A stretch of DNA of 64,000 nucleotides from assembly GCF_003573695.1 (NCBI RefSeq), contig NC_039362.1:198068585-198132584 (forward strand), given 5' to 3'. The translations under genes and the position numbers were made by a program. Under the pieces are notes generated by a model. That model did not search any database. It saw nothing but the letters and a program-made list of their open reading frames with translations, and was not told the DNA's origin. Shown here in pieces: positions 46,464 through 57,049 of this stretch. Positions within the stretch are counted from its first letter, which is position 1. The number at the start of each line of letters is the position of its first letter. Origin of the DNA: Papaver somniferum (Eukaryota; Streptophyta; Magnoliopsida; Ranunculales; Papaveraceae).

Positions 46464-46579
46464 ATGGAGACATTAAGGACTGCTCTTGGGATGAATAAAG
46501 TTGATGAAACTTCTGTACTACAGGAAGAAGGGAAACAGGAAACTGTTCTGGAAACAGTGGAATCTGATTCTGAAATTAG
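46464..46579 (+). pseudogene. Second captured exon-like piece, origin unknown
   Basis: A 39-codon frame (METLRTALGMNKVDETSVLQ then EEGKQETVLETVESDSEIR) follows a possible acceptor (TTGCATTAAG|) and ends at a good donor-like site TTAG|GTGAAG. The sequence reads like real acidic protein rather than random frame. Not recognised. Confidence 0.4.
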
Positions 46580-47325
46580 GTGAAGGAGAGGGTCCAAAAG
46601 AAGGTTTAATAGAGAAAAATGATGGCTAAAATTGAAATGGGAAGCAATTGCAGGTGGTGAATTGGATTGTGGAGCTGAGTAGATTCAGCTAGGAGATGTT
46701 GCTGTCGCTGCTTTCAGATTGGCAGTGTGCAAGTGTAGCTGCTGGTATTGTTGATATGGTTATTGCAGTGATGGGTTTGATATGGTTATTGCAGTGACAG
46801 GGTCTTGTGACGAGTTTCATTTGATGCTGCTAGTAAGCTCCTGTTGCAGCTGAAGTTAATATTATAGAGAAGGTGGTACTGGTGTTGGCTTTGAGTTGGT
46901 TCTCTATGAAGAATGGTTTGAGCTGATGCTTGAGAATGGTTTTTAAGTACAGTTGCAGGTTGAGAGTGTAGAGAAGAACTGAGATGCCTATGTTGGTGGT
47001 GATTATGAACTGCAGCTGGTGATAATCAGAATCCATGGAGGAACTGGTGTTGCTCTGGTTGAATTAATATGGATATTGCAGGTCCAGTTGAAGATCAAAC
47101 TGAGCCTGAGATGGAGCATTTGTGGTGTTCAGGTATGAGCTTGAACTGAAATGGAAGGCAGTAATGCAGTGGGTATGGGATTTGAAGTGAATTTGTAGTT
47201 GCAGGTGCAATGAAGTGCTGCAATACAATGAGGAATTGCCTGTAAACCTAGATGGAAAGATATACCAGGTGAAGCTGAGTAATGGGTCTTGAGACATAAC
47301 TGGTGGTATTGTTGTTGAAGCGCAG

Positions 47326-47520
47326 AAACCAATTATGGTTTCATCTTATTTATGATGAAACCAAAATCGGTTTCATCGTATTTCAACAATGTATTTCTAT
47401 CCATGAAGATGTATAATACCTCTTAAAAAAATTCTTGCAGGTGATTTCTCACGAAACCAAGATGAAACCAAAATCGGTTTCATCGTATTTATGATGAAAC
47501 CAAAATCGGTTTCATCGTAT
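47326..47520. repeat. Palindromic repeats (GATGAAACC...GGTTTCATC)
   Basis: At least four units of GATGAAACCAAAATCGGTTTCATC type occur, two near 47330-47385 and two near 47460-47520, in pairs about 30 bp apart and separated by TATTTAT. Confidence 0.75.
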
Positions 47521-47525
47521 TTTTG

Positions 47526-48085
47526 GGAGGTGGTGGTGGTGGGCAGTCGTGGTGCTGTTTTTGGTCGGCGGTGGTCGATAGTGGTGGTGCTGGATGGTAG
47601 GGTGGCTGGTATTGGTGGTGCAATTACGTAGTATCGGTGGTGGTGGTGGTGGTGGTGGTGGTCGGAGGTGGTGGCGGTGGTGGTCGACAATGGTGGTGCT
47701 GGATGGTAGGGTGGCTGGCAGTGTGGTGCAATTGCGCAGTATCGGCGCGGCGGCGGCGGCGGAGCGGTGGTGGTCGGTGGCGGTGGTCAGTGACGGCGTG
47801 GTGGTCAGTGGCGGGCGGCGGTGGTTGTCGGTGGTGGCGGCGGTGTGGTCGGTGGTGGCGCGGCGGAGGAGCGGTGGTGGTCGGTGGCGGTGGCGGTGGC
47901 GGCGGTGGTGGTCAGTGGCGGGCGGCGGAGGTGGTGGTCGGAGGTGGCGGCGGTGGTCGGTGGCGGCGTGGCGGAAGGTGGCGTTGGCGGTGGTCGGAGG
48001 TGGTGGCGGTCGCGGCGGTGGTCGGAAGTGGTGGCGGTGGTTATCGGTGGCGGTGCTTATTGGTGGTTGTTTATTTCTTGTTGGG
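47526..48085 (+). repeat. G-rich low-complexity tract (GGT/GGC)n
   Basis: Some 560 bases of degenerate GGTGGT and GGCGGT repeats, strongly G over C on the plus strand. Long open frames on both strands (V/G/W-rich or H/P/T-rich) are a by-product of the repeat and not genes. Likely to form G-quadruplexes or R-loops; inferred. Confidence 0.85.
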
Positions 48086-48439
48086 GGTGACAACATAATA
48101 AGAATTAAAGTGTGGTTGATTTTTGTTTTTGTTGGGGTGATTTAAACTAGAAGGGTAATATAGACAGTTTATATTAAATGGGGTTTTTGTGAACAATTTG
48201 TTTTGTTGGAGTTTTTGTATATGGATAGTGACACATTTGGGGTTATAACTCGCGGACCGTTTTTTTTTTGTAAATAAGGTATGAGACATTTTATAAACCT
48301 AGTTTAATTGGGCCCCAAAAAACAATTAGGGGCCTCACCCATTTTATTTGCATCCAGGGGTGTATTAAAATTTTGTCAAAATACTATTTTACCCTCTACT
48401 AAAAATAAACAAAAAAAATCGCTCCCTCCCCTCTCGACT

Positions 48440-48959
48440 TTTCTTTTCTCCTCCATTAACGACTCCAAGGAAAAAAAATTCACCCGAAAAATTTCAATTA
48501 CAGTAAAAGGGTCGTCAATTCGACAAGCCTAAACCCTAACGATTTTTCATATGCATGTAGATACCATAAAAAATCGTTAGGGTATATGATGATCAAGATA
48601 ACGACCATATTTCTAGTTTTCATGTTTTTTACACTAGATTAGAGTCGTTAACATAATATAGAAACCTATGACGATCCTCTATGAACGACCCTTTTTTAAA
48701 CGTCAACGATCCCAAGTGAAAAATAAACAGCCTCTCTGTCCCGAAAATTTTCAGAGTCGTCTTGGTATAAACACACAAAATAATGACTCTTTTATGTCCC
48801 ATGCTAAGAGTCGTCAGGGTATATCATATTACCCTGACGATTTTTCATAACCTGGAAAAGTTGCAGGTTTGAGTCGTCATTTTTGGTGTCAATACATTGA
48901 CGACTTTCTAGAGTCGTTGGGGTATACATCCCTCGACATTGACGACTCTTTCTCTGTGT
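48440..48959. repeat. Hairpin-rich repeat region (ACGATT / GTCGTC motifs)
   Basis: Contains inverted repeats ACCCTAACGATTTTT...AAAAAATCGTTAGGGT (about 48533-48586) and GTCGTCAGGGTATATC..ATTACCCTGACGA (about 48811-48842), and many dispersed GAGTCGTC and GACGACTC. Such mixed-direction sub-terminal motifs recall CACTA or MULE ends, but no terminal repeat was identified. Confidence 0.6.
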
Positions 48960-49310
48960 TGTGACATACATCCAATCTATGGGAGAATTTAAGATAATCT
49001 TACCATCAACACAATCATCTCTGTGTTCCCATTTTAAAGCAGAATTTAAAGGCCTAACATGTTTGGCTAATATATCCGCTACCTGATTTGGAAGTCTAGG
49101 AACAAAGCAAGAACCCAAAAAATTATTACAAGTTTTAGCAATTCTGGTTGCCTCTTTGATGCAGGATTCAGATTGCCATGCGATGTCTGATTTGTGTCCA
49201 TTAATAAAATTAAAAAGAGATTCACAATCCCCTTATATGCTGAAGTTTTGAAGTTGTTTTTCCTTAGCCCAGATTGCCGCCTGCAGTACTCTTATAGCTT
49301 AACAACTACC
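48960..49310 (-). pseudogene. LINE RNase H domain fragment, minus strand
   Basis: The minus strand reads ESLFNFINGHKSDIAWQSES, CIKEATRIAKTCNNFLGSCF and VPRLPNQVADILAKHVRP, the C-terminal half of the RVT_3 RNase H domain of plant LINEs, including the (N..AD.LAKH) ending. No RT part is joined to it. Confidence 0.75.
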
Positions 49311-49399
49311 ATTATAATCTTGCTCAGATTTGGACCAAATCTGAGCAAGGGTTATTGTTTTTCTTTAGTCTTAGTATATTTTTTAATATAATAAGATGT

Positions 49400-49931
49400 T
49401 GTTTTTTAATTTTTTGCGTCTTTTGGCACATTTCTTTGCTTTTTGGGCGATTTTTTCTTCATTTTTTGGGTGATTTTTCTTCACTTTGATGGTGGTTTGT
49501 TCATTCTTTGTTGGTTGTTTCATGGCTTGTTATTCTAGAGTTGATAACATCGACGATTCAACACGGCATCACTTTGAGTTCATCTTCAACAAAAGGGATT
49601 TAGGGCATCCGGGTTTTTTGTTCATATATACAAGATTAAGGGCTAAGCACTCCTTTCTTTTTGGACCATCTCTTGTTATAGAAGACAAACATTCAAAATG
49701 GTCGGAATTGATTCCAGATTATATCATCTTTTCTCTCTACTTGTCATAGAAAAATTGGATACCTTTGCGGTATTTTGCTCTTTCTCTTCGTGAATTACAT
49801 GTAATTGGTATCTTTATTTGTATTTGGGTTTTAATTTTCTTGTATTTTGATGTTCTTTCTTGTAAACAATCATGTATTCACCGTTTTGGATTGAATGAAA
49901 TGTGATCTGATTGTTCATCAAAAAAAAAAAA
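49400..49931 (+). mobile_element. Retroposon 3' end with poly-A
   Basis: Includes an 87-codon frame (49486-49749, ending WSELIPDYIIFSLYLS) and a LINE-like 3' untranslated end (GTTTTGGATTGAATGAAATG) finishing in about 12 A residues at 49920-49931. The coding part is not recognised. Likely a 5'-truncated LINE or retroposed transcript. Confidence 0.45.
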
Positions 49932-50114
49932 CCACTTTCCCTAAACATTTCGAATAAGCCCCAAATATTTTATTTGTCGTCCGCTTGCATCCTTTAGCAT
50001 TGTTAAACACTTTCACTGAACATTTCGAATAAGCTTTCATTAAAGCATTTACCAAACCATCGTTGTATCATTTAAACATCTGAAAAGCCATATTTTACAG
50101 GATAATAATGCTTT

Positions 50115-51646
50115 ATGCAGAGCCCCAACAATGGAAGAAACTTGGGCAGTAGTTTAAAAAATGGGTTCTTTTACTTCCCCTGGACCCCGGATGGTTTGGT
50201 TTCAAAAATGGGTTCTTTTATTTCCCCTGGACCAGATAGTTTTTCGCCGGTTTGTTATAAGAAGTGTTGGTCGAATGTTGGTGCAGATGTGCTCAAATTT
50301 GTACAACAGATATTTCATTCTTCTACTTTACCGGACTTATTAAATCATACCAACATTACATTAATTCCGAAAATTAAGAACCCTTCTACTCCGTATGATT
50401 TTCGTCCAATATCCTTGTGTAATGTCTTATACAAGATAGTGACTAAGATCTTATCAGATAGACTCAAACCCTATTCATCTGCTGGTCAAAGAATGCGTTT
50501 GTTCCTGGATGTAAGATTCTTGACAATATCATTGTTGCTAAGGATCTACTGCACTCGATGAATAATTCCAAAGCAGCATATGGTTACTTTGCACTGAAAG
50601 TAGACATGGCAAAGGATTATGATAGGGTCAATTGGAAATTTCTAGGAGATATGTTAAGAATTATGGGTGTTTCAGTGACAACCAATTCTTTGATAATGGC
50701 GTGTGTTTCTACTGCTTCTTTTTCAATCAATTTTTTTTTGAAGGCATTTTCAATCAATTTAAATGGATCACCTCAAGGTCTTTACCAGCGATTGTCCATG
50801 CTTATGCATCAGTTTGAACTTCAAGGTCTTTACCAAGGATATAAAATAAATAGAAGAGCTCCTGCAATCTCCCATCTCAAATTTGCGGATGATTTATTCT
50901 TCTTTGGGGAAAATACAAGAGTTAACATTCAAAACTTGAAGAAATTGCTCAAGGAAGATGCAGATATGTCAGGTAAGCTAATCAACTATGATAACTTTTC
51001 GATACACTTCAGTAAGGGTATACCTCAGTGGATGAGACAAACTACAATTCTAGATCTTGGTGTCAGGCAAATGACAATAGAGGACAAATATCTTGGTATT
51101 TATCCGTTAAAATCAGATTATAGAATATCAAGTTTTGATTCTCTTACAGACAAAATTACTTCTAAGTTGCCTGGATGGAGAATCCACTTTGTTAACTCTG
51201 TGGGAAGAACTATTCTATCAAAATCAACAATTTCTGCAATTCCAATTTACTTCATGGGATTTTGTTTGTTTCCTAAAGGTGTTACCAAAGAAATCAAAAA
51301 AGTGCAAAGGTGTTTTTGGTGGAATCACTTTATTGAAGAACGTAAGCTTCACTTTATAATCTGGTCTAAGATGGAACTAAGGAAAGAATTTGGCGTCCTG
51401 GGATTTAAAAATATTGAACTGATGAATATTGCTCTAATATGTAAACTGGTTTGGAGGTTTTTAGAAAATGAAGATGTGATGTGGGTTCAAAAACTGAGTG
51501 CTAAGTACTTACATGGTGTTTCGTTTTGGCTGGCGGATAAACCTGACAAATGCTCCGCAACATGGAGCATTATGCTTGAAGTCCGCCATATTCTAGAAAA
51601 TAGGATTTTCTGGCAAGTCAATAATGGGAACAAGATTCACATATGA
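50115..51646 (+). pseudogene. LINE reverse transcriptase
   Basis: Motifs in order: SPGPDSFSP, NITLIPKIKNPSTPYDFRPI, SLCNVLYKIVTKILSDRL, a frameshift near 50490, then LKVDMAKDYDRVNWKF (first catalytic Asp), LNGSPQG, ISHLKFADDLFFFG (catalytic DD), DKYLGIYPL and GWRIHFVNSVGRTILSKS, ending IHI then TGA (51644-51646) where a Trp is usual. The segment that normally follows SPQG (R-Q-G-D-P-L-S-P) has been lost, which alone disables the enzyme. It would copy the LINE RNA onto nicked target DNA. Confidence 0.9.
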
Positions 51647-51649
51647 AAT

Positions 51650-52338
51650 GATCCATGGATTCAATCGATTATGAACCATCTTATCAACAGACCTGCCTCT
51701 CTGCCAATCAACATTAACAAGGTTTCTGATCTGATGATTCCAAATTCCAGAGCTTGGAAAATTCCCCTACTGAGTGAGTTATTCTCTCCAGAGATTATTC
51801 AGTGCATTACTTCGATATATAAGCAATGAAGCATAATCACACGATACTTTAACATGGTCATGTGCTCCTTCAGGAAGATTCACTACAAAGTCTTTCTACC
51901 AGCTTCTGTCAAACAATATTCCTTCTTCTTCGAATATGGTTTCTTTTCCATGGAAAATATTTTGGTCCTTTACCAAACTTCTACAAAAAATTTCAGATCT
52001 TTGTGTGGAAGGTTATTCACAATGGTATTGCAGTCAAAGAGAACATTGGCAGGTTTGTTTCTTACATTGAAACCGCATGCTCCTTTTGTAGTTTAGAAGA
52101 AGAATCCATTGCACGTCTTCTCTTTGATTGTCCCAGATCGAAATTGGTTTTCATTAGAGCCAACATAATGATGGATTATTCTTTTTTGGTGAACAATATC
52201 CATCAGTTATTAACTGAAAGGATGGAAGACAATGTGAATAATGGCTACATAATTATGATGTGTATTCTCTGGAACTTATGGAAGATGAGAAACGACATTG
52301 TTTTCTCCCATGCTAACTTTCATAGCATATTGTTATAA
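51650..52338 (+). pseudogene. LINE zf-RVT region
   Basis: Continues the ORF with frame changes: DPWIQSIMNHLIN just after the stop, then from 51862 WKVIHNGIAVKENIGRF, CSFCSLEEESIARLLFDCPR and ILWNLWKMRNDIVF. The C..C and H/C spacing is the zinc-ribbon-like zf-RVT domain typical of plant LINEs. Confidence 0.8.
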
Positions 52339-52439
52339 AAAATGCTTTACAGGACTTTAAACTATGTGTGGCGGAAAATTCAGAAGCTGGAGCTGTTTCT
52401 TCTCAGAACTATCGTTCTCCTTACTAGTCTACCTCTCCA

Positions 52440-52895
52440 TCTCCCTTAATTAAGATAAATTTTGATGCAGCATTTATTCCTAATAATGCCGCTGCAGGTG
52501 CAATTGCTCGTGATCACAATGGTAATTTCCAGGGTTGTGGCACTTGTACTTTTGATGCCACTTCATCGTTACTAGCGGAATCTGTTCCGTGCAAACTAGG
52601 GTTGGATCTTGCTAGAAGATTTGGAGTTAAAAAAATTATAATTTAAGGGGACGCCTCTAGTGTCACATCTGCTGTGTTTGGAGATATTTCTGAGATCCCA
52701 TGGAACATTAGGTCAGTTATTTTAGAAATCAAGGATGTTGTAACATTTTTTGTCGATCTGAAATTTCAGTCTGTTCCTAAAAGTGCAAATAATATAGCAC
52801 ATTTGTTATGTCAACATGCTATGCATGGAAATGAAAATATGTGGTTGAATGCAAATTCTCCACCCCTTTGTATCCGTTCAAACCTCTATAACTGA
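52440..52895 (+). pseudogene. LINE RNase H (RVT_3) domain
   Basis: Reads IKINFDAAFIPNNAAAGAIA (first Asp), AESVPCKLGLDLARRFGVKK, GDASSVTSAVF (the D..S motif after one stop at 52645-52647) and SVPKSANNIAHLLCQHA. A complete plant LINE RNase H domain apart from the stop. Confidence 0.85.
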
Positions 52896-53181
52896 GGTCC
52901 TTCAATAAAGTGGAGTTCTATTGAGCTCTTTTTCTCTTAAAAAAAAACAATCTGAAAAGCATTATGTCACTGGCAAACATCAAATGAGGGACTGTTGGCA
53001 CTCATCTATTAACCTAGTAACCATCATATAACACGTGTAGTTCCATTCTCCTTGTAATCTTTGACAAGCTCTGAGAACGAAGAATAAACAAAGATTTTGC
53101 TACCACATATTTTGCTTCTCATTACCTCCAGCTCAACTCCAGTTACTAAGTAAGGCGTCGTTATAAGACAAATATTAAGAA

Positions 53182-54161
53182 GTGAAAATTAATAAAGTGA
53201 CCAACTTCTGAACACCTAATTAATAAATCGGCCAGTTTTTTTAATTCTTATATAAAATAGCCTTTCCGTTAGTTATTTAACCTGGACCCACCAAAATGGT
53301 CAAACACGTTGATTTGGTCAATCATGCATCTTCAAATTACACGTATATCCTTATTCCTTACTGAATCATCCTTTTTTGTCTTCCTCGTTTGCGTCCTTCT
53401 TACGCCTAATAACTCTTCCCATTTCCGGTGTCTTCTTATCTTTCTCATTTAGTTTCTGTGTGGTTGCTGTGAATACATGTTATGTAATCTACTAATCCTT
53501 TTCAATCATCCTTTAGTAGTTCTCGGCAAAGTTTTGGTTGGGATAGGTGTATGCCGGTAATATGAACATTATGAAATCCAATTAGACCCAACATTTCTTG
53601 GCATGTTTCTTCATCTATCACGGCAGGATCAACACTAATTCTTCCATCTTTTTCTACCTGGTAAAACCGACCTATTCTCACCTTTTATTCGAACTTATGC
53701 TTTGCAGTGGGTTATTTGTAATCAATGGTTTAAGATCGATGAGCAATTAGTGTTTGTGATTGTTTAGAAAAATGAGTTTGTCATGGATAGGAATTCAATG
53801 CAGGGAATGAGATGTGGAAAATTTTACAAATCAATTTCTCATGTGTCCCATGGTTACCAGTTTTACACACTCAACATGTATGTAGAAATGCCTACATAAT
53901 GATGTTCTGACTTGGTCCGAGTCACTGAGTTAGATCGAAAATGACTCATGTTATTAACTCGACCTAGTCAATACATGTGAGGGTCTAACTGTCTTTTACT
54001 GAGTAGGATAACTGACACCTAAGTATTTAACTCTTGTTACCCGTTTTATTCAGAAAACGGGACAAAAAAAGTCAGACTCGGCCAGCTTATAAAACAATTC
54101 AAAAAAACGACCAGTTTCTTAATTATGGTCCAAAAAGTTGGTTACTTTATAAAAAAAAACC
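53182..54161. mobile_element. Non-autonomous MULE with 9-bp target duplication
   Basis: A 980-bp element with long imperfect inverted ends: the left end AATAAAGTGACCAACTTCTG and on, and the right end, inverted, ATAAAGTAACCAACTTTTTG. They can be followed for about 80 bp (ATCGGCCAGTTTTTTTAATT / AACTGGTCGTTTTTTTGAAT). TATTAAGAA is duplicated at 53173-53181 and 54162-54170, the 9-bp size of Mutator-like elements. No transposase. Confidence 0.88.
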
Positions 54162-54170
54162 TATTAAGAA

Positions 54171-54434
54171 AATCCACTCCAGCCATTTGACGTGATGCGA
54201 GCATTTATTCGAGAACGACATTTCTCACCGAAACGATTAATTATGGCTTATTTAAATTCCATTTTCTTCGTACGATAACTCAGATTTTCTAATTCTTGGA
54301 AAAGGAATGATAAGGTTTTAGGTAATTATCAGATAGTAGTAAGAATTTGGAAGATCTTTTTTTGGTCATTTCTCTGCGCGACCCAAAATTGAGAACAACA
54401 TGTCAATATAGGTCTTATATTGCAAATCCTTGAC
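54171..54434. other. Short intergenic stretch
   Basis: No feature supported between the MULE and the solo LTR. Confidence 0.4.
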
Positions 54435-54439
54435 ATATT

Positions 54440-56817
54440 TGAAAAAGTGGGAATACAACAACCACACCCAATATTTCGCTTAGTAATCTGTATGGACAAA
54501 CTCCAATATACTTTCTAGAGAATCAACTAGACAGTCAGGCTCAATCTAGATAAAAAGTATATCAAAGAGTTTATATCTCTATCTCTCGATTTGATATATA
54601 CTCAAGCAAATAGAAATCTGCGAGTCTTTATCAAATACTAGAAAGATAACTTGGATGGTACCAAAGAACAATATCCAAGTTTCAATCAATTTAAATCAAC
54701 AACCAAAAGGTCGGATATTCTAATTGATCGAACAACGCACAACCTGTGATATTTCAATTATATAACAAAATATAATGCGGAAAAAAAATAACACAGACAC
54801 CAGAATTTTGTTAACGAGGAAACGGCAAATGCAGAAAAACCTCGGGACCTAGTCCAGTTTGAACACACACTGTATTAAGCCGCTACAGACACTAGCCTAC
54901 TCCAAATTAACTTCGGTCTGGACTGTAGTTGAACCCCAATCAATCTCACACTGATCCAAGGTACAGTTATGCTCCTACATCTCTGATCCCAGCAGGATAC
55001 TACGGACTTGATTCTCTTAGCTAATCTCACCCACAACTAAGAGTTGCTACGACCCAAAGTCGAAGACTTTAATAAACAAATCTGTATCACACAGAAAAGT
55101 CTATGGTAATAGATAAATCCGTCTCCCACGAATATACCTACGAGTTTTATTCCGTCTTTTGATAAATCAAGGTGAACATGAACCAATTGATAAACTGGAC
55201 TTATATTCCCGAAGAACAGCCTAGTATTATCAATCACCTTGTAATAATCTTAATCGATGCAGCGAAAAAAGATATTGCGGAATCACAAACGATGAGACGA
55301 AGTGTTTGTGATTTCTTTTATATCTTGTCTTTCAGAGAAATCAATCTCAATCCAATTATTACAGTTGTACTCGTACGATAGAAACATCAAGATCAGATCA
55401 CATAACTATAAGAAAGTAGTATCGGTCTGGCTTCACAATCCCAATGAAGTCTTTAAGTCGTTAACCTGGTTTAGAAGAAGAAACCAAAGGTTAAAGGAGA
55501 ATCGACTCTAACTTAGCACAACTAGTATCACACAGAAGGTGTGGGGATTAGGTTTCCCAATTGCTAGAGTTCTCCCTTATATAGTCTTTCAAATCAGGGT
55601 TTGCAATCAATGTTAGCTTGGTAACAAAGCATTCAATATTCACCGTTAGATGAAAACCTGATTAGATTCAAGCTAATATCTTTCAACCGTTAATCGAAAA
55701 CTAGATTGTTACACACAAATGAAATGCACGTTCCTAGGCTTGTGTAACCGTACCCAAACTTATACATTTGTTGGTTCAACAATAGTCAACCAAATGGTTA
55801 GCCATATGATCACTTTCATATCAACCATATTTTTCTTCACCATAACTAGTTCAAGTGACTCAAATGAACTAGTTAGAGATTTGTTCAATTGCAAGAAAAT
55901 CTTATATAACTACACAAGACACAATTGAAGCAAAAACGATTTGATTCACTCGAATCGGTTCATGAAATATATAGCCACGGTTTGCAATTTGCATTCCTTA
56001 GTTTATATAAGAATAAGTTCACAAACATCGTTTTAGATATAACCTACTCAAGTTCGCGGACTGGGTTTGCGGACTTAAGTTCTCGGATGGAGTTCACAAA
56101 CTCCAACAGAATTTCTCGGGTCGAGAACTTCCGCCAGTTCGTGGACTGAGTTCGCGGACTTGGCTCACGCCACTATTCTGGTTCTCTTGATCAACAAAGT
56201 TCGCAAACTTCGGTTCAAGGAATAAGGACTTATACATATATGTGTTTCCACAATAATGCTTATATCCTCCAATGGTTATATAATCTAAACTCTCATTTCA
56301 ATCATTGAAACATTCTTAGAGGACGTTGATATTTTATAGTTGTTGCTCACAAACTATTTTTCGTCAAAGTAAGCAATTTTCAAAGTGATTTAAACTTGTC
56401 ATGACTTTCGTCACTAGGTAAAGATGAACTTGGATAAAACGAAAGCTTACCAACACATATTTCGAGAAATAGATAGGCGAGATAAACTCGGCTCGAAATA
56501 GCAAATGTGTATAATCTAAGTCTATATAGCAAAACGACTTTTGTCTCAAGATAGGAGATAAATAGACTTTTGAGTGATAGATAAGTTCAAGTCTCCACAT
56601 ACCTTTTAGTCGATGAAGATCCACCGGTTCCTTGAGTATTCCTTCGTCTTGTATGATGATTGCCATGGAGTTCTTGAGCTCAACTACACTTTCTATCCTA
56701 GTCCGATACCTTATCTATAGTAGACTAGAAATCTAGACTTATAGTTTTGATCACTAACATTGACAAACATGCTTGAGATATCAATGCATGCGAGTTCGAC
56801 CGAGCAATGCTCTAACA
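54440..56817 (-). repeat. Solo LTR of the pol-less Copia-like family
   Basis: A complete 2378-bp LTR in minus orientation: it starts TGAAAAAGTGGG and ends GCAATGCTCTAACA, with a perfect 5-bp target duplication ATATT (54435-54439 and 56818-56822). It aligns with the LTRs at 1-9049, but its short palindromic repeats (about 56050-56220) are built on GTTCGCGGACT instead of TATGCGTAC. It was left by recombination between two LTRs. Confidence 0.95.
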
Positions 56818-57049
56818 ATATTGAAAACTTTTTGATAGATATTATATTGAAACTCAAAAAGTTGCATTCCTAAGCTTGAATTGCAGATGCGATCTCCAAA
56901 AGATGTAATTATCTTCAAAGGAAAAACACAAAAATAAAGATAACCTGCTAATAAAACTATCAACTATTTCATCATCAACAGATTGTACGTAATAGCCATC
57001 AACAAACAAACATTCTTCAATTATTGACACATTCATTTACACTTCAATG

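Larger units (their letters stand above)
44641..48290. mobile_element. Probable gene-capturing (Pack-type) transposon, ends not defined
   Basis: This block differs from its surroundings in being rich in G on the plus strand and full of short recurring phrases (TGGAGCAGTGGAAATCTAA twice, TGGTTATTGCAGTGA twice). It holds an FTSHI-like exon with its splice donor (46041-46176), a second exon-like piece (46464-46579), palindromes (47326-47520) and a G-rich tract. Cellular exon scraps inside repeat DNA are typical of Pack-MULEs and Helitrons. I could not find matching ends or a target duplication, so class and limits are open. Confidence 0.5.
50089..52949 (+). mobile_element. L1-type LINE with RT, zf-RVT and RNase H remnants
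   Basis: Covers the ORF2 middle and C-terminal parts in order and ends in poly-A at about 52939-52947. ATCTGAAAAGC occurs at 50078-50088 and 52950-52960 and is a likely 11-bp target duplication, which would place the 5' truncation at 50089. A 46-bp tandem duplication (AAAAATGGGTTCTTTTA...) sits near 50157-50240. No endonuclease domain. Confidence 0.75.

Noticed and set aside
47594..48145. Long open frames rich in V, G and W (and H, P and T on the other strand)
   Set aside because: They come from the GGT/GGC repeat; no stop codon can arise easily in such sequence, and there is no domain or splice support.
44560..48340. Inverted terminal repeats for the capture element (ACAAAAATCCC / GGGGTTTTTGT)
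   Set aside because: Only a short, low-complexity match, and no duplicated 8- to 9-mer was found at the flanks.
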